Below, piece by piece: positions 1-4,921 of a DNA stretch of 6,900 bases; positions within the stretch are counted from its first letter, which is position 1, and each line of letters starts with the position of its first letter. This DNA comes from Thermoleophilia bacterium (GTDB lineage Bacteria; Actinomycetota; Thermoleophilia; Gaiellales; Gaiellaceae). Position numbers and translations under genes: made by a program. The notes under the pieces were generated by a model, which was not told where the DNA came from, did no database searches, and worked only from the letters and a program-made list of their open reading frames with translations. The stretch covers positions 1 through 6,900 of the forward strand of contig JAICVP010000110.1 in the NCBI GenBank assembly GCA_025935275.1, in the 5' to 3' direction.

Positions 1-1
1 G

Positions 2-352
2 CTCAGGGCTACTGACTACATTGCGATAGCGATGGAATCGTCAGAGGGAGCGACTTGGGACCCGCGCGTCTTTCCGCAGACGGTCGGCACCCAGAAGTGC
101 GTGCTGCACTTGGGGCCACCCGAAGCGTGGATTCCGGGCAGATGTTCGACGAGCGTGACGCTTGACCCCGACGGTGACGCGATCGTGCGCTTCATGGAGC
201 GTTGGGATGCGCGTGACTTCTCTGCCGGCTCACCCCCAGAGCGGCGTCACCTAACGCACACCTGGGAGATCGCCGTCTCCCAACAAGCACCCAGCGATCA
301 TGTCGTTCAGATCCGCCATTACGGTGACTTTCCTCCGCAGCTCACCCGCTAG
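2..352 (+). CDS. Hypothetical protein, C-terminal part (5' end probably outside window)
   Basis: The frame has no stop back to base 2, and the first in-window ATG, at 32, has no recognisable ribosome binding site. The true start is therefore probably upstream and this is a C-terminal part; if translation does start at 32 the product is 106 aa. Counting from that ATG, there are two cysteines about 16 residues apart (around 23 and 39), a short 'ERWDARDF' segment, a 'HTWEI.V' segment and a C-terminal 'YGDFPPQL' motif. From memory, small secreted or lipoprotein-like actinobacterial proteins can end in a similar way (two Cys, then Trp, then G-x-FPPQ). On that basis an exported protein whose signal peptide lies upstream is plausible, but this is inference. 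Codon choice looks coding throughout. The function is unknown. An 8-bp inverted repeat follows the stop. Confidence 0.6.
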   Translation, partial: LRATDYIAIAMESSEGATWDPRVFPQTVGTQKCVLHLGPPEAWIPGRCSTSVTLDPDGDAIVRFMERWDARDFSAGSPPERRHLTHTWEIAVSQQAPSDHVVQIRHYGDFPPQLTR

Positions 353-372
353 CAGCCCAGCATGATTAGGCG

Positions 373-418
373 CGAAAGCTAGAAATCCGGCGGAACTAAT
401 GCGTGGTTACAGCTTTCG
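373..418 (+). terminator. Possible weak terminator hairpin
   Basis: Perfect 8-bp arms cgaaagct (373-380) and agctttcg (411-418) are separated by 30 nt and lie 20 nt after the stop of the plus-strand gene ending at 352. The long loop and lack of a T-run make this a weak call. Confidence 0.2.
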
Positions 419-544
419 GCCGAGCAGCCGAGCGATGACGGTCCGTAGGAGCTTGCGGGGCCGACACACCGTGTCCGAAGGGTGAGCCGGCAGTGGTAGA
501 GGGTTGGCTCTGCTGGGTGGACGCCAGCCGGCACTTCGAATCGA

Positions 545-569
545 AGCCGACTGAAGAGAAGATTCGGCT
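545..569 (-). terminator. Possible hairpin at the end of the 568-783 gene
   Basis: Arms agccga (545-550) and tcggct (564-569) enclose 13 nt and overlap the stop codon of the minus-strand gene ending at 568. A near-palindrome, cttcga-a-tcgaag (534-546), lies next to it. There is no T-tail. The structure could end the minus-strand pair, but six base pairs is modest in GC-rich DNA. Confidence 0.2.
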
Positions 570-783
570 AGGAAACGACCTCGATGCGGCTGTCGTGCAA
601 CGACTCCCAGACGCGTAGATAAAGATCCACTTCCATCTGGGCCTGCTGGTCGTGAAGCTCATGCGGCAGGCCGATGCGGAGCAAGTCGGGTGCTAACTCC
701 TCGACCTGACACTCACGCTTCTCGAGGAACGCACGCAGCGCGTCTCGTTCTCCTGGGTCGCTCAGTCGCAGTTTCACGTCCAC
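568..783 (-). CDS. Small hypothetical protein, paralogue of the 809-1048 product
   Basis: This 71 aa protein reads from a GTG that directly follows an in-frame TAA. A second GTG two codons later (base 777) is an alternative start, with only a poor upstream purine stretch. Its pattern is a strand-like N-terminus, a helix containing 'ALRAFLEKREC', a strand pair ('DLLRIGLP'), then a C-terminal amphipathic helix 'QMEVDLYLRVWESLH'. The same order (FL, two strands, Q-A, YL..W...H) appears in the product of 809-1048, 25 nt upstream on the same strand, so the two look like a tandem duplication in one transcript. A compact alpha/beta fold is likely. The family resembles, from memory, short uncharacterised actinobacterial proteins. 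I know no function and see no catalytic motif. Confidence 0.7.
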   Translation of the reverse strand: MDVKLRLSDPGERDALRAFLEKRECQVEELAPDLLRIGLPHELHDQQAQMEVDLYLRVWESLHDSRIEVVS

Positions 784-808
784 TTAACTGGAGGGCTCGT
801 AGCGGGCC

Positions 809-1048
809 CTACGCCGCCGACGACACCCTGTCGTCGTGCTCGTCCATGAATGCCTGGACGCCCGGATGGATCGCTTGCCAGATCGTGAGGTACACCCTCA
901 CGACCCGCCTGGCTTGGGCCGTATCGCGCGAGCCGCGGATGGAAACGTCGAGGCCGTCACCGCGGCGTCGTACTGCGATGAAGCCAACGTCCAGCAGGAA
1001 TTCCTGCAGGTCGATGACGAGGCAGGGTCTATCGACGTAGATGTACAA
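809..1048 (-). CDS. Small hypothetical protein, paralogue of the 568-783 product
   Basis: The product is 79 aa if translation starts at the TTG at 1048, which gives an N-terminal strand 'YIYVDRP'. No ATG exists in this frame and the open frame continues to a stop at 1121-1123, so the start is uncertain. Visible elements are a helix 'DLQEFLLDVGF', two strands around 'GDGLDVSI', and a C-terminal helix 'VVRVYLTIWQAIHPGVQAF' followed by an acidic tail. It aligns with the downstream 568-783 product at FL, QA and YL..W..(L/I)H, although overall identity is low. It is the first gene of an apparent two-gene minus-strand unit with a 25-nt gap. The function is unknown. Confidence 0.68.
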   Translation of the reverse strand: MYIYVDRPCLVIDLQEFLLDVGFIAVRRRGDGLDVSIRGSRDTAQARRVVRVYLTIWQAIHPGVQAFMDEHDDRVSSAA

Positions 1049-1431
1049 GGCCGCGTTCGGCGCTCCGGAGTAGCCGCAACGGAGTTGCCTTCTCTCACTG
1101 TGATGAGGAAATTGAGCGCGTCAAGAGTCCGTCGGCTAACCCCCCGTTTGAGGGATGATCCAGCCCCGAAATCCTTCAGGCTTCGAGGAGCCAGAGGGTG
1201 CCCGGAAGAGCCGCAAATCACGGGCACTGCTACTCACGAGAGAGAGGCGGAGGCCGCAACCGCCTCTCTCGTGCTTCGGTCAGCTCGGACTGGTCTGTTG
1301 TATGCGGCCGACGAGGGGATCTGTCACATGGTCAGATAAAGAGCTGGAGAGGGACTGACCGCCCGTTATCCACGAAGCGCAGCCGATCGACGACGGCGCG
1401 TAGGGTTTGCGGCGAGGCGAGCGGGGTCTCG
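1049..1431. other. 383-nt gap with one strong hairpin
   Basis: No convincing gene is seen on either strand here. The plus-strand open frames that cross the stretch are Arg/Ser-rich with no protein-like pattern. The one clear structure is the hairpin at 1235-1273. The part next to 1048 should hold the promoter of the minus-strand pair, but I could not pick out clear -35/-10 boxes. Confidence 0.5.
1235..1273 (-). terminator. Strong stem-loop, candidate terminator of the 1432-1659 gene
   Basis: Arms gagagaggcgg (1240-1250) and ccgcctctctc (1260-1270) form 11 perfect base pairs around a 9-nt loop. With a 2-nt bulge the stem can extend to cacgag/ctcgtg (1235-1273). It lies about 160 nt downstream of the minus-strand gene ending at 1432. 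No U-tail is seen on either strand, which is common for high-GC terminators, so direction is inferred from context. Confidence 0.45.
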
Positions 1432-1659
1432 CTAGAGGGAGAGCTGCCTGACTCGGGCCGGGATGCCCTTGAGCGAAACCGGAAGCGACGACTCCCCTGC
1501 GTGGAGCGCCTCGAGATCCTCGACGAGTGCTTGACGCGTGACATGCCAGCAGTCGTGGTGTGGCAAGAGATCGAGCGTGGGCGCGCCGGCGTCCCCGTCG
1601 CGCTCAAACAGCACCCCCAGGTTGGTGTCGCAAAGGTCACAGAACACCAGGCGAGACAT
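1432..1659 (-). CDS. Small Cys/His protein, putative metal-binding, unknown function
   Basis: This 75 aa protein starts at the ATG at 1659, which has a modest GGA about 9 nt upstream (aggat at 1667-1671). A longer in-frame start at 1716 is possible but adds a non-protein-like Gly/Arg segment. The N-terminus carries a CxxC (C7, C10) and residues 34-39 carry His-His-x-Cys-x-His. Together these give enough ligands for a small zinc site. A helix around residues 41-53 ('TRQALVEDLEALH') follows and the C-terminus is basic. The arrangement recalls a zinc knuckle or treble-clef-like mini-domain, but I recognise no family. It stands alone between a candidate promoter (1826-1854) and a hairpin (1235-1273), so it is probably a one-gene transcript. 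Confidence 0.72.
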   Translation of the reverse strand: MSRLVFCDLCDTNLGVLFERDGDAGAPTLDLLPHHDCWHVTRQALVEDLEALHAGESSLPVSLKGIPARVRQLSL

Positions 1660-1825
1660 GTCGCGGGATCCTATCCGGGCTCTTCCGCCCGAGTAGCCGA
1701 GCGACGGGTTCCCCATGGCGGCCGAAGAGGAACGGCTCCGGTCTGGAGAGCCAGCCAGCCGGTCTGCGGATATACGGAGCCTTGGGCCGACCGCCTCTCA
1801 TCCACGCTCGGGGCCGGTACTGATG

Positions 1826-1854
1826 AGCTAACGGGTCGAGCCAGTCTCCGTCAA
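1826..1854 (-). promoter_or_regulatory. Candidate sigma-70-type promoter for the 1432-1659 gene
   Basis: Read on the minus strand, TTGACG (1854-1849) is followed after exactly 17 nt by TTAGCT (1831-1826). The -35 matches consensus in five of six positions and the -10 is partial. It lies about 165 nt upstream of the ATG at 1659, just downstream of a terminator, which suits a new transcription unit. Confidence 0.35.
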
Positions 1855-1886
1855 CTAGCCGAACGTCGGGCCGTGCCTCCACCGAG

Positions 1887-1920
1887 CAAAAGCAAGGCCG
1901 CCTTTAGAGAGACGGCCTTG
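1887..1920 (-). terminator. Intrinsic terminator of the minus-strand gene ending at 2000
   Basis: Arms caaggccg (1893-1900) and cggccttg (1913-1920) form 8 base pairs. On the minus strand the stem is followed within two bases by a short T-run (minus-strand ctttt, 1891-1887). This matches a Rho-independent terminator, placed about 80 nt after the stop at 2000. Confidence 0.65.
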
Positions 1921-1999
1921 TCTCGGGCGCGACACGGGAGGTGCCGCTGAATGAATGACCCTACTCCCGGGCGGGTTTTCGCCAAAGCCTCCCAGCTGG

Positions 2000-2431
2000 C
2001 TAGGGGTTGCCCGACTCGTCAGGCGGGGCCTGCGAGGGATCGCGGTCGGGGTCCTCGGGCATCGACGGATCTTCCGGTGCTGTCCCAGGCTCTTCGGGCA
2101 TCTCTCCGGGCTCAGGTGTCGTTCCAGGCGGTGGCTGGGGTTCCCGCTCTTCTCCTGTTTCCTGCATAGACACTGGAACTCCTTTCGTAGGGAGTTCGGT
2201 CCTACCCCCTGCTTCGGCGTCAAACGCCGAGCCGCGCTCGTAGGCAATCCCTGGCCTTCCATCCACGGCGTGCGTGAGGACGGAGTAGACGGTGACAGGG
2301 CGGCGGTGAAGCTCCGTCCCAGGACTGTCTACTTCAATGATCGTGCCGTCCCGAAGCTTCTCGGGGGTGAGGTGGAGAAAGGCCCCCTCTTCCCAGTGGT
2401 TGACCATGAAGACGCGGTATTCGTGCGGCAA
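2000..2431 (-). CDS. Hypothetical protein with Pro/Glu/Asp-rich C-terminal tail
   Basis: The frame is open up to a GTG at 2605 (201 aa), but its first 58 codons are Arg-rich and coincide with two long inverted repeats. I prefer the TTG at 2431 (143 aa). An ATG at 2407 is also possible, and none of the three has a clear ribosome binding site. In 143-aa numbering, residues 1-85 look folded: an N-terminal 'HEYRVFMVNHWEEG' strand segment, 'LTPEKLRDGTIIEV', then strands around 'RRPVTVYSVLTH' and 'GRPGIAYERG'. From about residue 89 the protein becomes a low-complexity acidic, proline-rich tail with irregular 'MPE(D/E)P' repeats, probably disordered. There is no signal peptide or membrane segment. 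The function is unknown. It ends before a good terminator at 1887-1920. Confidence 0.65.
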   Translation of the reverse strand: MPHEYRVFMVNHWEEGAFLHLTPEKLRDGTIIEVDSPGTELHRRPVTVYSVLTHAVDGRPGIAYERGSAFDAEAGGRTELPTKGVPVSMQETGEEREPQPPPGTTPEPGEMPEEPGTAPEDPSMPEDPDRDPSQAPPDESGNP

Positions 2432-2456
2432 GGCGTCTCGATCTATCGGTGTAAGA

Positions 2457-2487
2457 GAGGGCCACCCCCGCGACGGTGATGGCCCTC
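2457..2487 (-). promoter_or_regulatory. Stem-loop upstream of the 2000-2431 gene
   Basis: Arms gagggcca (2457-2464) and tggccctc (2480-2487) form 8 perfect base pairs around 15 nt. It lies 26 nt upstream of the preferred TTG start. It is either leader structure or, if the 201 aa reading is right, internal to the gene. Confidence 0.35.
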
Positions 2488-2504
2488 GCCTGCGCAGCCT
2501 AACG

Positions 2505-2584
2505 GAGAGCCGGGCTCGGTCGAGAGGCACTGCGGCAAGCCGCTCGACGTTCGCCCCCGGGACAGAGGCTAGAGCCCGGCTCTC
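2505..2584 (-). promoter_or_regulatory. Long nested inverted repeat, candidate structured leader RNA
   Basis: Outer arms gagagccgggctc (2505-2517) and gagcccggctctc (2572-2584) are a perfect 13-bp match. Nested inside are gtcgag/ctcgac (2519-2524 and 2543-2548) and cggc/gccg (2533-2536 and 2539-2542). With the stem at 2457-2487, this gives a multi-stem leader for the minus-strand gene below. I recognise no known riboswitch class. Confidence 0.4.
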
Positions 2585-2704
2585 GTGCGCCACAGACCTA
2601 GACACAACCTAAATCCGATTGCGACTCGTTTGCGGGGTGCGTCGCTAGAAGCAAGTAGGCCATTCTGGGTAATCATCCGCGAGGCGCGGTGCGACTGAAG
2701 GTCT

Positions 2705-2938
2705 TTACTCAGAAGGCTTGGTCTTTGTCGGGTTTCGGGCGTCGTGATGGCGAGGCGCCCGCGCTGCCTCGAGGTCGATGATGGCTTCTTCGAGAGCCTG
2801 AATGAGCGGGGCCGATTCCTTCACGCCTTGATCCCGCGCACCCTGGAGCTTGCGTGTCAGAGCCGCGACTGCCTCTTCGATGTCCTGCGGCTCCCACATG
2901 GACCCGAGAGTGTGCCCCCGAAGGGTCCCCCTAACCAT
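2705..2938 (-). CDS. Small helical hypothetical protein
   Basis: This 77 aa protein starts at the ATG at 2938, preceded by agggtga at a 6-nt distance. An internal ATG at 2899 would give 64 aa but lacks a ribosome binding site. The centre is strongly helical, running from 'DIEEAVAALTRKLQGARDQG' to 'PLIQALEEAIIDLEAARA'. It fits a two-helix hairpin, with hydrophobic residues spaced like a short coiled coil. The tail is basic and polar ('RHHDARNPTKTKPSE'), probably disordered. There are no cysteines, signal peptide or membrane segment. It is divergently oriented to the zinc-ribbon gene at 3045, so the 106-nt interval may carry promoters for both. The function is unknown. Confidence 0.65.
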   Translation of the reverse strand: MVRGTLRGHTLGSMWEPQDIEEAVAALTRKLQGARDQGVKESAPLIQALEEAIIDLEAARAPRHHDARNPTKTKPSE

Positions 2939-3044
2939 GACCAGTCACCCTGTTTGCCGCCAAAGGCGCTCATGAATCTGATCTCCCAGTTTCGCAGCCT
3001 CCCCAGAGGGCACGCCTAAGCCTCAGGCGAATGGAGGAGGAGGC
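2939..3044. promoter_or_regulatory. Divergent intergenic region
   Basis: These 106 nt separate divergent starts at 2938 (-) and 3045 (+), so both promoters probably lie here. I cannot pick out confident -35/-10 pairs. The plus-strand side ends in a very strong Shine-Dalgarno run (ggaggaggagg, 3033-3043). Confidence 0.35.
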
Positions 3045-3236
3045 ATGGCGAATCCGGTTCCAGCCGGGAGCGACGTTTCAGCCGGCACCTACCGCTGCAC
3101 AAGCTGTGGCAACGAAATCTCGATGGGCTCGAAGGGTCACATCCCACCTTGCCCTCACTGCGGCAACGGTGAGTGGAACACCGTGACCGGAGGCGACAGC
3201 GTGAAAGACCCCTATCCCGACAGAAGCTCCTCTTGA
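3045..3236 (+). CDS. Zinc-ribbon protein
   Basis: This 63 aa protein has an excellent ribosome binding site (AGGAGG at 3035-3040, just before the ATG). Two CxxC knuckles, C18/C21 and C36/C39, are 14 residues apart and sit in 'YRCTSCGNEI' and 'PPCPHCGNGEW'. This is a classic zinc-ribbon or rubredoxin-like arrangement that should bind one Zn2+. After the ribbon comes a conserved-looking acidic end, 'GGDSVKDPYPD'. The protein is nothing but the ribbon plus short flanks, so it probably acts by binding a partner protein or nucleic acid. The exact role is unknown. Its stop overlaps a possible TTG start of a 26-codon peptide ORF (3233-3313). Confidence 0.85.
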   Translation: MANPVPAGSDVSAGTYRCTSCGNEISMGSKGHIPPCPHCGNGEWNTVTGGDSVKDPYPDRSSS

Positions 3237-3313
3237 GACGACTACGCTGGTTGGTGCTTGCATGGCTCGCCCGGCGGGCGTGGGCGATCTGGCGCGCTCG
3301 CAGAGCGTCTTAG
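3233..3313 (+). CDS. Possible small Trp/Arg-rich peptide
   Basis: A TTG overlaps the zinc-ribbon stop by four bases (ttga, 3233-3236) and opens a 26-codon frame ending in TAG at 3311-3313. The predicted peptide is unusually rich in Trp (four) and Arg (eight or nine), with hydrophobic residues between, for example 'LRWLVLAWLARRAW'. It would form a cationic amphipathic or membrane-associating helix. The 4-nt overlap suggests translational coupling. There is no good ribosome binding site and so short a frame can occur by chance. Confidence 0.25.
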   Translation: MRRLRWLVLAWLARRAWAIWRARRAS

Positions 3314-3676
3314 TTTCGTCGCTCGGCTGCTCGGGCGTTAGGCGTCGGTAAAGCCCAGGAACTTCCGGGGCGAGCGGATGCCGTTGTCGAGGGCTGTTGG
3401 CCAATAAGGCCGTATCTCTCTACTGGCCTGGGAAGCGGTCTATCCTCCCACGTCGAGGCGTGGCCGGGCGTACGAACGCCTGCCCCGAGGTACTCCACTG
3501 GGTATTTAGGTCGTTCCGATGAGCGGTCGGTTCATTGCCTGATTTCGGGGGTACACTGAATTTCCTGTCGGGGGCGCCCATCTTTGGCGCTTCCTACCTC
3601 CGCCGCATCCAAGCTCAGGCTCGCGGCGCTTGAGAGGTCTCCGTTCTCGGCGGGTTCATAGAGGAACGGAGGACTG
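3314..3676. other. Gap without a clear gene; leader of the triplet array at its right end
   Basis: No protein-like frame is seen on either strand from 3314 to 3676. The last 100 bases form a candidate structured leader (3574-3671). A TACACT at 3552-3557, with TTCATT 15 nt upstream (3531-3536), is a weak candidate promoter for the array. Confidence 0.35.
3574..3671 (+). promoter_or_regulatory. Structured leader with sequestered ribosome binding site
   Basis: Three successive stems are possible: gcgcc/ggcgc (3574-3578, 3586-3590), cgccgc/gcggcg (3601-3606, 3623-3628) and ctccgttc/gaacggag (3639-3646, 3664-3671). The last one buries most of the Shine-Dalgarno ggagg (3668-3672) of the gene at 3677. 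An upstream cctccg (3597-3602) could pair with the same cggagg (3667-3672), offering an alternative fold. The pairings are seen directly; regulation is inferred. Confidence 0.4.
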
Positions 3677-4021
3677 ATGAACCGACAGAAGAGAACGCAG
3701 GAGCTCTTCCGCGAGGTGAACGAGCGCATCCACTGCATTGTCGGACCAGAGGCACGAGAAGCGGGCGAACACGTCGAGTATCTGTGCGAGTGCGGCTCGC
3801 TCGATTGCATGGAAACGGTCAAGCTCGCGACCTACCAGTATGAAGCGGTCCGTGCCTGCGCCGGCCTGCTCGTTCTCGCTCCTGCCCACCAGCACGAAGC
3901 CACGGGTCGCGTCCTTGCCCACGGTCTGGCGTACGCCCTCCTCGAGAGCGTCCCGAACGAAAGTGCTGACCCTCCGCAGCCTCCCTCAGCGAGAGGCGCG
4001 GATCATGTCTACCCGCAATGA
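3677..4021 (+). CDS. CxCx4C small protein, copy 1 of tandem triplet
   Basis: This 114 aa protein starts at the ATG at 3677, 4 nt after a ggagg. It has an N-terminal helix 'ELFREVNERI' (residues 9-18), then 'YLCECGSLDC' giving Cys-x-Cys-x4-Cys (C37, C39, C44), then 'YEAVRA' and a C-terminal strand/helix part. The two downstream genes have the same order, and from memory the family is widespread and uncharacterised in actinobacteria. This copy is the divergent one. Where the others read Pro-Gly-His it has Pro-Ala-His (69-71), it lacks the Phe-Phe before it, and its C-terminus from about residue 92 is a Pro/Ser-rich extension. It overlaps the next start by 17 nt. Three cysteines suggest metal or redox chemistry, but no function is known. 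Confidence 0.8.
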   Translation: MNRQKRTQELFREVNERIHCIVGPEAREAGEHVEYLCECGSLDCMETVKLATYQYEAVRACAGLLVLAPAHQHEATGRVLAHGLAYALLESVPNESADPPQPPSARGADHVYPQ

Positions 4022-4301
4022 GCGCCTGAGAGAGAACCAGGAAGCCTTCCGCCACGCCAATGAGCGTCTCGAGGGCGTCGTCGACGGGAAGGGCGATGCA
4101 GAGGCGCTGATTCCTTTCCTCTGCGAGTGCGCCGACGCTGCCTGTCTGGACACGGTTCAAGCGAGCCATGCGGAGTTCGACGTCGTTCACGCCGATGATC
4201 TTCGCTTCTTCATCCTTCCGGGCCACCCGCGCATGGACGGCGAGGAAGTGGTCGATCGCACTGCGCGCTATTTGATCGTGGAGAAGCCTCGCTCGGATTA
4301 G
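4005..4301 (+). CDS. CxCx4C small protein, copy 2 of tandem triplet
   Basis: This 98 aa protein starts at the ATG at 4005, with agagg about 8 nt upstream. The frame is open further 5', but that part only overlaps copy 1 in another frame, and the family N-terminus 'RLRENQEAFRHANERL' fits this start. The core 'FLCECADAAC' has C40, C42 and C47. It is followed by 'FFILPGH' (Pro-Gly-His at 72-74), then 'EEVVDRTARYLIVEK'. The C-terminus stops soon after, so this copy is close to the minimal family length. Translation is probably coupled to copy 1, whose stop lies inside this gene. It is separated from copy 3 by 31 nt. Confidence 0.85.
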   Translation: MSTRNERLRENQEAFRHANERLEGVVDGKGDAEALIPFLCECADAACLDTVQASHAEFDVVHADDLRFFILPGHPRMDGEEVVDRTARYLIVEKPRSD

Positions 4302-4332
4302 ACTCATGAGCTCCGCGCCGAGGGAGGACGCC

Positions 4333-4656
4333 ATGAGCCGAGAAGAGCGGCTGGCATCGAACGAAGTCCTGTTTCGAGAAGTGAACGAGCGGGTTCACCA
4401 GGGGCTCGGTCAAGCTCCGAATACGCTGACCAGGAACTACCTGTGCGAGTGCGGCGCGGGCTTCTGCGTCGAGAACGTGACGCTCTTGGACGAGCAGTAC
4501 GAGGCCGTGCGGGACGACCCCCTGCAGTTCTTTCTCGTCCCAGGTCACGAGGCTCTCGAGGTCGAGAGTGTTGTCGCTCGCTTCGAGACTTACTACATCG
4601 TGCGCAAGTCCCTTGCTGTGGCGGAGATCGCTCAGGATGATCCTGAAAGTCATTAG
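4333..4656 (+). CDS. CxCx4C small protein, copy 3 of tandem triplet
   Basis: This 107 aa protein starts at the ATG at 4333, because gggagg lies 5 nt upstream; an earlier ATG at 4306 has no such site. It has the N-terminal helix 'EVLFREVNERV', nearly identical to copy 1, and 'YLCECGAGFC' with C38, C40 and C45. These are followed by 'EQYEAVRDDPLQFFLVPGH' (Pro-Gly-His 70-72) and 'ESVVARFETYYIVRK'. A short acidic C-terminal tail follows. It looks like the best-preserved copy of the triplet. The last gene of the run, it is followed about 110 nt later by a hairpin at 4765-4781. The function is unknown, with a metal or redox role only suggested by the fixed cysteines. Confidence 0.85.
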   Translation: MSREERLASNEVLFREVNERVHQGLGQAPNTLTRNYLCECGAGFCVENVTLLDEQYEAVRDDPLQFFLVPGHEALEVESVVARFETYYIVRKSLAVAEIAQDDPESH

Positions 4657-4764
4657 GCCCGACCCAGGGGGATCGGCAGCGCCTGCGGCGTGAATCCCAC
4701 GTGCGTATGAGGGCTTCCTCGGAGAAGCTCCATCGAGGGGACTTCCATGTAGCTGTGAACTGAC

Positions 4765-4781
4765 GGGCCCGAAGCGGGCCC
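4765..4781 (+). terminator. GC hairpin ending the triplet operon
   Basis: Arms gggcccg (4765-4771) and cgggccc (4775-4781) form 7 perfect base pairs around aag, followed by the C/T-rich ctccgttcctccc. It is probably the terminator of the plus-strand array, although it lacks a clean T-run. Confidence 0.5.
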
Positions 4782-4866
4782 CTCCGTTCCTCCCTGTCAG
4801 CGAGAGAGTGCTAGGTGTCGCTTGGATGTGGGAGCATGGTGAGCGGCTGGGGTCGCACGCCGCAGC

Positions 4867-4901
4867 CGGGAGTGAGGCGTCTCCCTGCGCCCTCACTCCC
4901 G
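4867..4901 (-). terminator. Strong hairpin downstream of the HTH gene
   Basis: Arms cgggagtgagg (4867-4877) and cctcactcccg (4891-4901) form 11 perfect base pairs around 13 nt, with two more inner G-C pairs possible. It starts 20 nt past the minus-strand stop at 4922 and sits between convergent genes, so it could work in both directions. Confidence 0.5.
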
Positions 4902-4921
4902 CCCTCCCGCGGCCCCCGGCT

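Larger units (their letters stand above)
1660..1999. other. 340-nt gap: upstream region of the 1432-1659 gene plus a terminator
   Basis: The stretch holds a candidate minus-strand promoter (1826-1854) and the terminator of the next minus-strand gene (1887-1920). A minus-strand open frame at 1637-1882 is Pro/Arg-rich and looks non-coding. If the promoter is real, the 1432-1659 gene has a leader of about 160 nt. Confidence 0.4.

Noticed and set aside
535..546. tRNA-like T-loop TTCGAATC
   Set aside because: The flanking bases do not form a T-arm with matching acceptor, D or anticodon arms; it is only a short palindrome.
1637..1882. Minus-strand open frame of 81 codons upstream of the Cys/His gene
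   Set aside because: It is Pro/Arg/Trp-rich, overlaps the next start and a candidate promoter, and lacks a ribosome binding site. It is not excluded, but unsupported.
1198..1950. Plus-strand open frame of 250 codons
   Set aside because: Its middle is the complement of the Cys/His protein gene at 1432-1659, and the rest is Arg/Ser-rich with no recognisable pattern.
2007..2243. Gly/Ser-rich plus-strand frame
   Set aside because: It is the complement of the Pro/Glu/Asp-rich tail on the minus strand, a composition artefact.
3738..4004. N-terminal extension of triplet copy 2
   Set aside because: The open frame exists only because it overlaps copy 1 in another frame; family length and the site before 4005 fix the start.
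4707..4763. 18-codon plus-strand frame after the triplet
   Set aside because: It is too short, with no ribosome binding site or composition signal.
4210..4896. Minus-strand open frame of 228 codons
   Set aside because: It is antisense to triplet copy 3 and runs through both intergenic hairpins; the plus-strand family motifs are decisive.
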